DNA of 64,000 nt from Paenibacillus camelliae (GTDB taxonomy: Bacteria > Bacillota > Bacilli > Paenibacillales > Paenibacillaceae), in contig NZ_JAMBNY010000003.1 of the NCBI RefSeq assembly GCF_023715345.1, forward strand, positions 1 to 64,000, in the 5' to 3' direction. A program made the translations under genes and the position numbers. The notes below the pieces were generated by a model that did not search any database, had not been told where the DNA came from, and worked only from the letters and a program-made list of their open reading frames with translations. The first letter of the stretch is position 1, and every line of letters begins with the position of its first letter. Positions 36,273-45,428 of this stretch are shown here, one piece after another.

Positions 36273-36536
36273 TCTAGCATTAGCCCGCTGCTTCACAATA
36301 TGTAAAGCTTGGCGCTTGCTCAGCTTGCGCCTGCTGCCATCCTTGTCCACTTACCTTCTGAGTTCGTTTTACGAATTTATAGCTGTTACGTTTCGTATTT
36401 TTTCAACTTCAACAATTGTTAATATTCCCCCTTTCTTCTTTTCCTTACTCATACAGAAGACCTAACCTCAGAGCATTGCAATCATTGCGAACAAAGCTTA
36501 TAGTAATTTTATTACTTTAAAGGAGGCTGAGATCAC

Positions 36537-37565
36537 ATGACTTACATTAATCAACCCTTTCACATAAAAGGAATGGAGCTGAAAAACCGTGTTGTCATGG
36601 CTCCGATGTGCCAGTACTCTGTAGAGGCACATGACGGAATTCCGACAGAATGGCATCAGATTCACTATGCCTCACGAGCAATAGGCGGTACAGGTCTAAT
36701 TATTGTAGAGATGACTAACGTAGAGCCTCGTGGACGCATTACCGATCGCTGCCTCGGCCTATGGTCAGATGAGCAGGTTCCTGCATTTAAGCAAATCGTT
36801 GATTCTGTGCATCGTTATGGTGCAAAGATCGGTATACAAATTGCACACGCTGGTCGTAAAGCACAGGATGCTGAGCTTCCTGTTGCACCTTCCAGCATCT
36901 CCGTTACACACGATGATACAACGCCTAAGCCTTATGCTTTAACGACTGAGGAAGTACAGGACATGGTGCTTCGATTCAAAGAAGCTGCGGAGCGAGCTGT
37001 CGCTGCTGGCTTTGACTGCATCGAGCTTCACGGCGCTCATGGATATCTCATTCATCAATTCCATTCACCTGGCATTAATAAGCGCGATGACCAATATGGT
37101 CAGGATGTCGCTCTGTTCGGCGAAGAAGTCGTTAAAGCCGTGCGCAGCGTCATGCCGAAAAACATGCCGCTCTTATTCCGCATCTCTGCCATGGAATATA
37201 TGAAGGACGGTTATCAGGTTGAGCACGCCATCGAGGTCGCTAAGCGCTATCACGCTGCTGGTGTAGACAGCTTCCACGTTTCTTCAGGTGGTGAAGGCCC
37301 CGTATCTGTCGTACAGCCCGGACATCACGCTGGCTATCAGGTACCGTTAGCTAAAGCATTCAAGGATGCATTCCCTGAACTACCTATTATTGCTGTAGGC
37401 AAGCTGGAGCAACCAGCCGTAGCTGAGCAGGTGCTCGCTAACCAAGAAGCCGATCTAATCGCAATTGGACGCGGCATGCTTAATGACCCATACTGGACAC
37501 TGCATGCCATTAAAGAACTGACTGGCACTGTGAATCCACCCGTACAATATGAGCGCGGTATGTAA
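36537..37565 (+). CDS. namA: NADPH dehydrogenase NamA (YqjM-type old yellow enzyme)
   Basis: 342-residue FMN-containing ene-reductase that reduces activated alkenes with NADPH. It shows the YqjM subgroup marks: Cys25 and Tyr27 in MAPMCQYS, QIAHAGRKAQ (~101-110), substrate-binding His165 and His168 in IELHGAHGYL, and the FMN phosphate region IAIGRGMLNDPYW near the C-terminus. AAAGGAGG precedes the ATG. It is transcribed alone with a strong downstream hairpin; a role in electrophile stress is known for the family. Confidence 0.95.
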   Translation: MTYINQPFHIKGMELKNRVVMAPMCQYSVEAHDGIPTEWHQIHYASRAIGGTGLIIVEMTNVEPRGRITDRCLGLWSDEQVPAFKQIVDSVHRYGAKIGIQIAHAGRKAQDAELPVAPSSISVTHDDTTPKPYALTTEEVQDMVLRFKEAAERAVAAGFDCIELHGAHGYLIHQFHSPGINKRDDQYGQDVALFGEEVVKAVRSVMPKNMPLLFRISAMEYMKDGYQVEHAIEVAKRYHAAGVDSFHVSSGGEGPVSVVQPGHHAGYQVPLAKAFKDAFPELPIIAVGKLEQPAVAEQVLANQEADLIAIGRGMLNDPYWTLHAIKELTGTVNPPVQYERGM

Positions 37566-37585
37566 AAAATTTAACATAAACTAGA

Positions 37586-37623
37586 AGGGCTCTGCATCAG
37601 CCTACGGTCTGATGCAGAGCCCT
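37586..37623 (+). terminator. Terminator hairpin after namA
   Basis: Perfect 15-bp arms AGGGCTCTGCATCAG / CTGATGCAGAGCCCT around CCTACGGT. The following T content is low (ACCTTTG). Confidence 0.72.
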
Positions 37624-37785
37624 ACCTTTGTCGTACACCTAAGCACGATATCACTCAAGTTCTCACTTAAGCTCTCTCTTACATATAAACATTATCGCAC
37701 AGCTACATAACGTCTACGTGTAGCCACTATGGTTTCGATCATCTAGTCGCCGTCCTACATCTGGATAAGTTCCACATATGAGCTT

Positions 37786-38586
37786 CTAACGGTAGCCACA
37801 AGCTGCTGTATAGGCATGGACAAGCTGCAGCAAATCATCGCTGACATAATCCGGCTGCTGCTGGGCGTGTGCTACATCCTGCTGAGTTGCATTGCCTGTT
37901 AGAACGAGTGCTGTTTTCATCCCATGCTTGCTGCCTAGTCCAATATCTGACGTCATGCTATCACCGACAACGATGCATTCCGATGGCTCAAGTCCAAGCA
38001 CTGTAAGTGCTGCACCTGCCATCATCGCTGACGGCTTCCCCATTACATGGGATACTTCCACTCCTGTTGCGTGAACGATAGCGCCGATCATTCCAGCAAC
38101 ATCAATACTATCCCCTTGCTCAGTAGGGAACATCTTATCCTCATTTGTTGCAATAATGCGTGCTCCATGTCTTACCGCGCGAAATGCCTTGTTTAGATCC
38201 TCGTAGGTCAAGCTCTCATGCAACGTAATTACAAGCCACTTTGCCTCTTCAGGCTCATTAGCGATTACTACGTTATGCGAACGAAGCTCCTCCTCCAAGC
38301 CTGGATCACCGAATGGCCAAACTGCTTCTCCGGGATAATGCTTCTGTAAAAATGCAGCGGTCACGGTAGAGCTTAATAATATTCGATCAGCTTCAACATC
38401 TAAACCCATGCGATTCAGCTTCTCCCGGCACATTGCTCTTGAATAATTACCACGATTACTTAAGAATACGAACGGTATATGTAGTGATTTAAGTATATTT
38501 ACAGCCTCAATAGCGCCTGATATCGCTTGCTGTCCCGTATAGACTGTGCCGTCCAGATCGATAATAAACCCTTTAACACTCTCCAT
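37786..38586 (-). CDS. HAD-superfamily (NagD-like, IIA) phosphatase
   Basis: 266-residue hydrolase with motif I FIIDLDGTVYTG (nucleophile Asp9 and Asp11), motif II FLSNRGNYS, motif III Lys in HVMGKPSAMM, and motif IV IVVGDSMTSDIGLG. A class IIA cap lies between motifs II and III. The family dephosphorylates small sugar or nucleotide phosphates; the substrate is not evident. It follows the chromate-type transporter genes by 61 bp on the same strand. Confidence 0.9.
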   Translation of the reverse strand: MESVKGFIIDLDGTVYTGQQAISGAIEAVNILKSLHIPFVFLSNRGNYSRAMCREKLNRMGLDVEADRILLSSTVTAAFLQKHYPGEAVWPFGDPGLEEELRSHNVVIANEPEEAKWLVITLHESLTYEDLNKAFRAVRHGARIIATNEDKMFPTEQGDSIDVAGMIGAIVHATGVEVSHVMGKPSAMMAGAALTVLGLEPSECIVVGDSMTSDIGLGSKHGMKTALVLTGNATQQDVAHAQQQPDYVSDDLLQLVHAYTAACGYR

Positions 38587-38647
38587 ATCCCCATCTCCCC
38601 TTTACATCGCTTCCTTCAACATGATCAGATAGTCATTCCATGCTGCC

Positions 38648-39193
38648 TTAAATCATCGGTAAAACAACACCACCGTATATAAATGCAGCAAGTACGACAA
38701 GAGCAGGATGAAGCTTCTTGATCGCCATCGCCCACCAAGCTACTGCTGCGATAATAATCGTTTGCAGCCATCCGATATCGACCATCGAGTCCTTGGCCAT
38801 CTGCCACGTCAATACGACCATCAGCATCGCAATGACGGGTTGCACGAGCAAGCTAATGCCCTTAACTATCTTCGATTCGCGGTGCTTTTGCAGAAGCTTT
38901 AACATCACGATTAATGCAATAATCGAAGGCACAATTGTAGCTGCAAGCGCAACAATCGCTCCGACGATCCCTCCCACATCATAGCCAACATAGGCGGCAA
39001 TTTTCGTAGCGATCGGTCCAGGCAACGCATTGCCTAATGCGATAATATTTGAAAATTCATTGGACGTTTGCCATGCGTATTTGTTAACAACCTCTTCGTA
39101 TATTAGTGGTATGGATGCAGGGCCGCCTCCATAGCCTAAAATATTTGCGATTAAAAAGCCGAGCAGAAGCCATACAAGCTCAATCCAATCCAT
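38648..39193 (-). CDS. Chromate-transporter family subunit (second half)
   Basis: 181-residue CHR-domain membrane protein. It carries the family motifs GYGGGPASIPLI and LPGPIATKIAAYVGY and about five or six helices. Its start overlaps the stop of the preceding CHR gene by one base (TAATG). Together the two short proteins would form what is one double-length ChrA in many bacteria. The transported anion could be chromate or another oxyanion; this is family inference. Confidence 0.88.
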   Translation of the reverse strand: MDWIELVWLLLGFLIANILGYGGGPASIPLIYEEVVNKYAWQTSNEFSNIIALGNALPGPIATKIAAYVGYDVGGIVGAIVALAATIVPSIIALIVMLKLLQKHRESKIVKGISLLVQPVIAMLMVVLTWQMAKDSMVDIGWLQTIIIAAVAWWAMAIKKLHPALVVLAAFIYGGVVLPMI

Positions 39194-39765
39194 TAGGAGC
39201 GGCCTCCTTTAAGCTTATGCAGGGTAGCCTTTAAGCGGTAATGTATACTGCCATAGCCTATGAATAGAACAATAACAATGGCAGGATGCAGCTCTACCCA
39301 CTGCAGCAGCAGTATTGCAATAATAAAAAACGCGATTCCAGCAGCTATACCTAAGCCCTTCACAGCTTTTTCGGCAAATTCATAAGCCATCATGCCCAGC
39401 ATTACGGCTACAACAGGAACAACTGCACTGATCATGCCTTGAACGATCGGCGAGCTGCTAAAAAATTTAACCATCGACATACAAATAATCATCGCTACCG
39501 AAGAAGGAAGAATATGAGCGAGCACAGCGATAATTGCCCCCAGTGTACCTTTTAGGCGATAACCTAAGTAACCAGCCATTTTTGTCGCAATAGGTCCTGG
39601 TAACGTATTAGCTAGCACAAATACCTCTGCAAATTCCTCGTCGCTTAGCCAGCCATATTGCTGCACTGCTTCATGGCGAATAAGCGGAACAACGGAAGGG
39701 CCACCGCCAAAGCCAATCACACCTGTTTTCATCATGCCCCATATGATTTGCCTGTATTGTCCCAT
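39193..39765 (-). CDS. Chromate-transporter family subunit (first half)
   Basis: 190-residue CHR-domain membrane protein, paralogous to the following subunit, with GFGGGPSVVPLI and LPGPIATKMAGYLGY at matching positions. The C-terminus is basic. A GGAG lies ten bases before the ATG, a weak spacing. The two-gene arrangement is the bicistronic short-chain chromate transporter type known in Firmicutes. Confidence 0.88.
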   Translation of the reverse strand: MGQYRQIIWGMMKTGVIGFGGGPSVVPLIRHEAVQQYGWLSDEEFAEVFVLANTLPGPIATKMAGYLGYRLKGTLGAIIAVLAHILPSSVAMIICMSMVKFFSSSPIVQGMISAVVPVVAVMLGMMAYEFAEKAVKGLGIAAGIAFFIIAILLLQWVELHPAIVIVLFIGYGSIHYRLKATLHKLKGGRS

Positions 39766-39926
39766 TATGAACTTTCTCCATTCTTGTCACTTTAGCATCT
39801 ATAGCAGCCCTCTTTTCTCTTAGCTCAAGCTTGACTGCCTCCTTCATTATACAACAGCGATAACACATTTATAGTCGCATAATGAACAAAGTCAGCTGCT
39901 GCCACTAATTAGACAGAATAAACATT

Positions 39927-39955
39927 TTGTCTTAGGTTCATTTTGACGGTATAAT
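39927..39955 (+). promoter_or_regulatory. Sigma-A promoter of the sugar-sensing operon
   Basis: TTGTCT-N17-TATAAT, ending 55 bp before the ATG at 40011. The -10 box is consensus. Confidence 0.72.
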
Positions 39956-40010
39956 CAACAACAGTTTTTACGAACACTGAAAGAGATAGACTGACGGAGG
40001 ACTATATCGA

Positions 40011-40979
40011 ATGGCTAGACGTTTCATATCCATCCTTTTATCGATCATTGTGCTTACATCGCTGTACTTTTTCATAGATTCAGCAATCAACATCCATAGC
40101 ACCGTTGCAGAGCTTAATGATCGATCTACAGCTGAGCAAGCAGCAAAAAGAGTTATTCTTATCGCTCAAGAGCTCGATACTCCTTACTGGAAGCTGCTCA
40201 AGGAAGGGGCAGCTGAGCAAGCAAAAAGCTATGGTTATATGCTGCAATACGTCGGACCACAGCGCCATGATCCCGATGAGCAGACAAGATTGCTACAAAA
40301 AGCTATTGCAGCAAAACCAGATGCAATTATTACACAAGGACTCCAGGGTCAGGAAGCATTATTCGAGCTTGCACAGGACAGTGGCATTGCGATGATTGCG
40401 ATTGATACAGATGTTGAATCCAGCAGCCGCATCGCTTATGTTGGCACAGACAACGAATTAGCTGGCAAACAGCTAGCACAGCTTATGCTATCAAAGATAA
40501 AGCAGAAAGAGCTGCATGTCGGTGTGATCATCGGCAGCTATGCACATAATCAGTCGGAGCGACTTGCAGCGTTTCAAAACGCATTAGCAGACCAGCAGCA
40601 TATTGAGCTTGTCGAAGTACGCACCTCTAACATCTCACGCTTGCAGGCTGCCGAGATGACCGTTGATCTACTACAGCAATACCCACATATTAATGTATTT
40701 GTCGGTCTGAGCGGACTGGATGCAATCGGTATTGTAGACGGTCTTGATGCAGCAGGTCATAAGAATATCGCTGTGTTTGGCTTTGATAATTTGCTCAATA
40801 CGGAGTCGCTTATTCAGCAGGGTAGAATTGTTGGGAGCATCGTACAACAGCCGGATATCATTGGTCAGCAAGCTATCGAAGTGCTTCATCACTCGATGGA
40901 AGGGATGCCCTATGCTGAACAAAACTTTATCTCTACCTACGTTCTTACCGCAGAGCAGCAGAACGAGGTGCAACGATGA
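40011..40979 (+). CDS. Membrane-anchored sugar-binding sensor protein (XylFII-like)
   Basis: 322 residues: an N-terminal hydrophobic anchor (~7-24) without lipobox, then a periplasmic-binding-protein fold of the ribose/xylose type (ILIAQELDTPYWKLLKEGA, PDAIITQGLQGQEALFELA, AIDTDVESSSRIAYVGTDN, the VFVGLSGLDAIGIVDGLDAA region). It overlaps the kinase gene by 4 bp (ATGA) and has no transporter permease nearby, so it most likely passes a sugar signal to the kinase, as XylFII does with LytS in Clostridium beijerinckii. GGAGGA lies upstream of the ATG. Confidence 0.88.
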   Translation: MARRFISILLSIIVLTSLYFFIDSAINIHSTVAELNDRSTAEQAAKRVILIAQELDTPYWKLLKEGAAEQAKSYGYMLQYVGPQRHDPDEQTRLLQKAIAAKPDAIITQGLQGQEALFELAQDSGIAMIAIDTDVESSSRIAYVGTDNELAGKQLAQLMLSKIKQKELHVGVIIGSYAHNQSERLAAFQNALADQQHIELVEVRTSNISRLQAAEMTVDLLQQYPHINVFVGLSGLDAIGIVDGLDAAGHKNIAVFGFDNLLNTESLIQQGRIVGSIVQQPDIIGQQAIEVLHHSMEGMPYAEQNFISTYVLTAEQQNEVQR

Positions 40980-42415
40980 AAATTAGAAATATGCTTTTTA
41001 TCGTCATTCCGCTCCTCTTTCTAATCAATGGAAGTATTAGTTATTTGTTGTTTAGCAGCAGCAATCAGGTCAATACGAGCTACCTCCAGCTACAAGAGCG
41101 TTTACTTGTCTATGAACGTTTGAATGAATACATACAGAACCATATTCAGCTTGCAGATCAATGGCTAACGACACATTCTAAGGATGCCTATGACGCTTTT
41201 CAGCAAGGTTCCCAGCAGATGAACAATGAGATCCTTCGCTTGAAGGACTATGGCCCGCCTGCCAACGGAATGGTGGATGCCTTAAGCTATCAAGCATTAA
41301 TTGATGGATATCAAGCGGTGGAGCAATTACTTCTTGCCTCCTCTACGCAAAACACCCTGCTCTACTCATCGTATCTCGATCAAGCAGAGCTGCTATCGGC
41401 GTACATTATCGAGGACAGCTATCGCATGATTGGGTTAGAGCTAGAAGCTTATGAAGAACGGTCAGAGGAAATTCGAAGTCAAGTGGCTAAGATGAGGATA
41501 TCTGGCATGATGCTGCTGATCGGCGTTACATTGCTATGCTTATGGCTCGCTTACAGAATATCAGCTTCCATCTCAGCTCCAATCCGTCAGCTTGCCCAAA
41601 CTGCAGAAGGCATAGCACAGGGCAATCTTGATCAGCCTGTAGCTCAATATTCGAAGCAAAGTGACTTTTATCGGTTAGGTGCTGCATTCAAGAAAATGCA
41701 GCAGCAGCTTAAACAATATATTGCTGCGCAAAAGGAAACACTAGAGAAGGACAAGCAGCTTAAGGAGATGGAGCTAGAGGTGCTTAAAAGTCAGATCAAT
41801 CCTCATTTCCTCTTCAATTCCTTGAATGTAATGTCTAAGCTTGCGCTTATTGAAGGCGCAGAGCGAACAAGCGATCTAACGGTCGCGATGGCTAATTTGC
41901 TTCGCTATAACCTCAAGCAGCTCGATACGCCCGTTCCACTGCGCGATGAGGTGAAGCACGCGAACGATTATTTCTATATTCAACAAGCTCGCTATCGAGA
42001 TCGAGTAAAATTCGAGACGGATATAGACGAAGAGCAGCTCGATACTACTGTTCCTGTGCTTACGCTGCAGCCGTTGCTAGAAAATATATTTGTACACGGC
42101 ATAGAGCAGCTTGAGCGCAACGCAGTGATCACGCTGCGCATTTACGGGAACACCGAGTTCACTTGGATTACTATCGAGGATAACGGTATAGGGATGAATG
42201 AACATACAAAGGCTCAGCTGCTCGATTATGAGCAAAGGCAGACAGCATCAGCTAAGCAGAGCAAACCACACCAATCTACTGGACTAGGAACTCGTAATGT
42301 ATTTCGGCGTTTACAGCTCTTATATGGAGCGCAGCACGAGGTTCAGATAGACAGTCGTGAAGGTGAAGGAACATCAATCACACTACGTATCCCGCGTCAG
42401 AAGGGAGATTTATAA
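40976..42415 (+). CDS. LytS/YesM-type sensor histidine kinase
   Basis: 479-residue membrane kinase. It has a helix at ~7-26, an extracellular helical region (27-172), a second helix at ~173-194, a HAMP segment (ISAPIRQLAQTAEGIAQGNL), the motif SQINPHFLFNSL with His277, and the ATPase domain (LQPLLENIFVHG, DNGIGMNEH, GLGTRNV). The external region is small, fitting a kinase that reads a partner binding protein rather than the sugar itself. It overlaps the genes on both sides (4 bp and 1 bp). Confidence 0.92.
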   Translation: MKIRNMLFIVIPLLFLINGSISYLLFSSSNQVNTSYLQLQERLLVYERLNEYIQNHIQLADQWLTTHSKDAYDAFQQGSQQMNNEILRLKDYGPPANGMVDALSYQALIDGYQAVEQLLLASSTQNTLLYSSYLDQAELLSAYIIEDSYRMIGLELEAYEERSEEIRSQVAKMRISGMMLLIGVTLLCLWLAYRISASISAPIRQLAQTAEGIAQGNLDQPVAQYSKQSDFYRLGAAFKKMQQQLKQYIAAQKETLEKDKQLKEMELEVLKSQINPHFLFNSLNVMSKLALIEGAERTSDLTVAMANLLRYNLKQLDTPVPLRDEVKHANDYFYIQQARYRDRVKFETDIDEEQLDTTVPVLTLQPLLENIFVHGIEQLERNAVITLRIYGNTEFTWITIEDNGIGMNEHTKAQLLDYEQRQTASAKQSKPHQSTGLGTRNVFRRLQLLYGAQHEVQIDSREGEGTSITLRIPRQKGDL

Positions 42416-43749
42416 TGTATCGTATATTGATTGTCGATGATGAAGCGCTCGAGCGCGAAGGCATGCGCTGGATTATGACAAATATGATAAAAGAGCCTTT
42501 GGATATTATTGAAGCCGAGAACGGAAGAGATGCCATCCAAAAAGCAAGCATTCATAAGCCTCATATTATTTTTATGGACATTCGCATGCCGGGAATGGAC
42601 GGCCTGCTAGCGCTCCGCTCCATAAAAGCAGAATCACCACAGGTCAAGTTCGTGCTTGTCACAGCCTATGATTATTTTGATTATGCGCAGGAGGCGCTGC
42701 GTCTCGGGGCAAACGACTATATCGTTAAGCCTGCCAAGCGGCAGGAAATCACCGCGCTTGTTGAACGCTTGATCGCTGACATCAAGCAGGAGCAAGAGGC
42801 AGCAGAAAGCACAAAAGCTCGTGAGCAGCAGCTTGTAGAGCTCATTCCGCTAGTTAAGTCGGAGCTTGCACTTGGCTTAATCGCTGAGACGATTGATGAG
42901 CAAGAGCTGCTCAGCATGGCTGACTCTTTGCAGCTGCCGCTTGATCAGGTATGTGCACTCGTTATTGCACTTCCTGACAGTGAGTTGCTAGCCAAGGAGC
43001 TTGTACAGCAGGTCAGGACGCTGCAGCTGCAGCTAAAGTCAAGCCGTTATTATAGCTTTAGCAGTACACTGGTGAACGAGCATATTGCACTGTTTCTATC
43101 TGGTGATGAATCTATACGCTCCGAGGAGCTACAGGATGAAGCAGAGCGATGGAGCAGTGAACTCATTGACAGCTTTAAGAGCTGTGCGCCGCAGCAGCAA
43201 GTCATGATCGGCATCGGATCGAGCCATGAACATATACAAGGTGCCCGGCGTTCCTATTATGAGGCCGTTTTTGCTTCCACTACCGCTACAGGACATCAAG
43301 CGAGCAGCAGCTTCCAGCACATTGAGCACCACAGCCCGCAGCCGCTGCTGCAGAACAAGGCCGAGCAATATGCCTATGTTCAGCAAGCAATCAAGCTCAT
43401 ACGACAAGAACGAGAGCAGCACACCTACTCGGTCATTGATGCAGCAATCAGCTATATGAATCGAAACTATAAGCGTGAGCTGTCGCTTGAGGAGGTTGCC
43501 GAGCAGGTTCGTCTGAATCCGTACTACTTTAGCAAAGTATTCAAGCAGCAGACTGGAGAAACCTTTATCGATCACATTACGCGCATCCGTATTGAGCATG
43601 CTAAGCGTTGGATGAGTCAAAAGGATATTAGCCTAAAGGAAATATGCTATCTTGTTGGCTATAATGACCCCAATTATTTTAGCCGCGTCTTCAAGAAGGT
43701 GACTGGTATTACGCCATCTGAATACCGCGCAAAACAATCGTCAACATAA
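42415..43749 (+). CDS. YesN-type AraC-family response regulator
   Basis: 444-residue regulator with a receiver domain (Asp8, Asp9, phospho-acceptor Asp55 in IIFMDIRMPGMDG, Lys near 105 in YIVKPA), a middle region of ~200 residues, and a C-terminal AraC domain (LSLEEVAEQVRLNPYYFSKV and LKEICYLVGYNDPNYFSRVF). Its start overlaps the kinase stop. The MFS sugar porter gene begins 127 bp downstream and is the obvious target. Confidence 0.93.
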   Translation: MYRILIVDDEALEREGMRWIMTNMIKEPLDIIEAENGRDAIQKASIHKPHIIFMDIRMPGMDGLLALRSIKAESPQVKFVLVTAYDYFDYAQEALRLGANDYIVKPAKRQEITALVERLIADIKQEQEAAESTKAREQQLVELIPLVKSELALGLIAETIDEQELLSMADSLQLPLDQVCALVIALPDSELLAKELVQQVRTLQLQLKSSRYYSFSSTLVNEHIALFLSGDESIRSEELQDEAERWSSELIDSFKSCAPQQQVMIGIGSSHEHIQGARRSYYEAVFASTTATGHQASSSFQHIEHHSPQPLLQNKAEQYAYVQQAIKLIRQEREQHTYSVIDAAISYMNRNYKRELSLEEVAEQVRLNPYYFSKVFKQQTGETFIDHITRIRIEHAKRWMSQKDISLKEICYLVGYNDPNYFSRVFKKVTGITPSEYRAKQSST

Positions 43750-43821
43750 GCTCTTAAAAATGTGCTAGCATTCGACAAATAAGTGAAGATATCTCCTCAG
43801 CCAAGCAGCAAAATATCATGC

Positions 43822-43827
43822 TAGAAT
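43822..43827 (+). promoter_or_regulatory. Candidate -10 box of the sugar porter gene
   Basis: TAGAAT lies 49 bp before the ATG at 43877. No good -35 is found 16-18 bp upstream, which fits an activator-dependent promoter. This is weak evidence. Confidence 0.35.
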
Positions 43828-43876
43828 AACACTCGACCATGAAAAAAGCATAATCTTGTGCTGGAAGGAGTGTACA

Positions 43877-45244
43877 ATGACATCAACACAACAACAAGCT
43901 TCAACACTTAAATTTGTTACACTTATATCTATCGTTGCCGCAATTGGCGGCTTATTATTTGGCTTCGATACTGCCGTTGTATCAGGAGCTATTGGATTTA
44001 TGGAAGAAAAGTTCGACCTGAATCATTTTCAGGTAGGTTGGGCTGTATCCAGCTTAATCGTCGGCTGTATTGTCGGTGCTGCCTTTGCAGGTGTGCTAAG
44101 TGATAAATTCGGTAGAAAGCGCGTGCTCGTTGCTGCCGCTATCTTATTTATTGTTAGCTGTATCGGATCTGCTACACCAGAGAGCTTTAACACGTATATT
44201 ATTTTCCGTATTATTGGAGGACTTGGCATTGGTATCACCTCTACCCTTTGTCCACTATACAACGCGGAAATCGCTCCGACCAAGTACCGTGGGCGTCTCG
44301 TAGCTTTGAATCAGCTAGCTACCGTTACTGGTATATTCCTTGTTTATTTCGTTAACCTATGGATCTCTAATAGTGGGGATTCCGTATGGCAGGTAGAAAG
44401 CTCATGGCGCTGGATGTTCGGGGTTGGCGCTATACCTGGACTTATCTTTCTCGTTGCTCTATTCTTTGTACCAGAAAGCCCGCGCTGGCTCGTTAAGCAG
44501 GGGCGTCGTGACGAAGCAAATGTCATTCTGAAGAAGATTCACGGAGAAGCGCTTGCTGAACAGGAAATTGTTGATATTGAGCAATCGTTTAAGAAAAAGC
44601 AAGGCACATTCTCAGAGCTGTTTAAGAGCCCTACGTTAAGAGCTGCTCTAATTGTTGGTATTGTGCTTGCTGTGATGCAGCAATTCACAGGTATTAACGC
44701 TGTAATGTACTACGCTCCTGAGATTTTCAAAGCAGCGGGTGCAGGTACAAACACTGCACTTACGCAAACGATTTTTGTTGGATTTATTAATTTCGTATTC
44801 ACGATATTAGCGATTTGGCTGATCGATAAAGTCGGTCGCAAGCAGCTGCTCATGTTCGGCTCTGCTGGCATGGCCATTAGTTTGCTCGTTATTTCCTTTG
44901 CATTCCAATCTGAGCAAATTAACAGCACGGTTCTATTGATCTTCCTACTGCTTTATGTAGCATCCTTCGCTGTATCATTAGGTCCAGTCGTATGGGTGAT
45001 CATGTCTGAGATCTTCCCGAACCATGTGCGTGGCATAGCGACTGCTATCGGTTCTATGTCGTTATGGATTGCAGATTATATCGTTTCTCAATCGTTCCCG
45101 TCGCTGCTTACATCGATCGGGGCATCACCAACCTTTATTATTTTTGCTGTATTGTCCGTCTTCACGTTCTTCTTCACTTGGAAGAAGGTTCCCGAGACGA
45201 AGGATATACCGCTCGAGAAGATCGAAACACTTTGGGCAAAATAA
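43877..45244 (+). CDS. MFS sugar porter (sugar:H+ symporter)
   Basis: 455 residues from the ATG at 43877, with AAGGAG six bases upstream; the frame can be read to a TTG at 43856 but without a ribosome site. Twelve helices and all sugar-porter marks are present: GFDTAVVSGAIG, DKFGRKRV after helix 2, PESPRWL, QQFTGINAVMYYAPEIF in helix 7, DKVGRKQLL, and VPETK after helix 12. These are the features of xylose, arabinose or inositol symporters (XylE/AraE/IolT). It probably imports the sugar detected by the upstream sensing operon. Confidence 0.94.
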   Translation: MTSTQQQASTLKFVTLISIVAAIGGLLFGFDTAVVSGAIGFMEEKFDLNHFQVGWAVSSLIVGCIVGAAFAGVLSDKFGRKRVLVAAAILFIVSCIGSATPESFNTYIIFRIIGGLGIGITSTLCPLYNAEIAPTKYRGRLVALNQLATVTGIFLVYFVNLWISNSGDSVWQVESSWRWMFGVGAIPGLIFLVALFFVPESPRWLVKQGRRDEANVILKKIHGEALAEQEIVDIEQSFKKKQGTFSELFKSPTLRAALIVGIVLAVMQQFTGINAVMYYAPEIFKAAGAGTNTALTQTIFVGFINFVFTILAIWLIDKVGRKQLLMFGSAGMAISLLVISFAFQSEQINSTVLLIFLLLYVASFAVSLGPVVWVIMSEIFPNHVRGIATAIGSMSLWIADYIVSQSFPSLLTSIGASPTFIIFAVLSVFTFFFTWKKVPETKDIPLEKIETLWAK

Positions 45245-45274
45245 TGCTCATGCAGCATACACATTGAATATAGG

Positions 45275-45322
45275 ATGAAGAGGGGCATATGCACTTTTAA
45301 AGTGCATATGCCCCTTCTTCAT
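45275..45322 (+). terminator. Long hairpin after the sugar porter gene
   Basis: Arms of about 21 bases (45275-45295 and 45301-45322) pair around TTTAA with one bulged base. A T-tract is lacking, but the stem is very stable. Confidence 0.75.
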
Positions 45323-45428
45323 AGAGCCTCCTGCAATACAGTCCTTCTTCATATATTGCTTCTACGTTAACAATACGTATTTCCCAGCTCCCAGCTCATC
45401 ACAATCCTTGCAGTCATAGCCATATGCT

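Noticed and set aside
39193..39765. Frameshifted single chromate transporter gene
   Set aside because: Each half has its own complete CHR motifs, start and stop; the TAATG overlap is a normal coupled bicistron of the short-chain type.
43129..43620. 163-codon minus-strand frame opposite the YesN-type regulator
   Set aside because: Antisense to the conserved AraC domain; no ribosome site or family motif.
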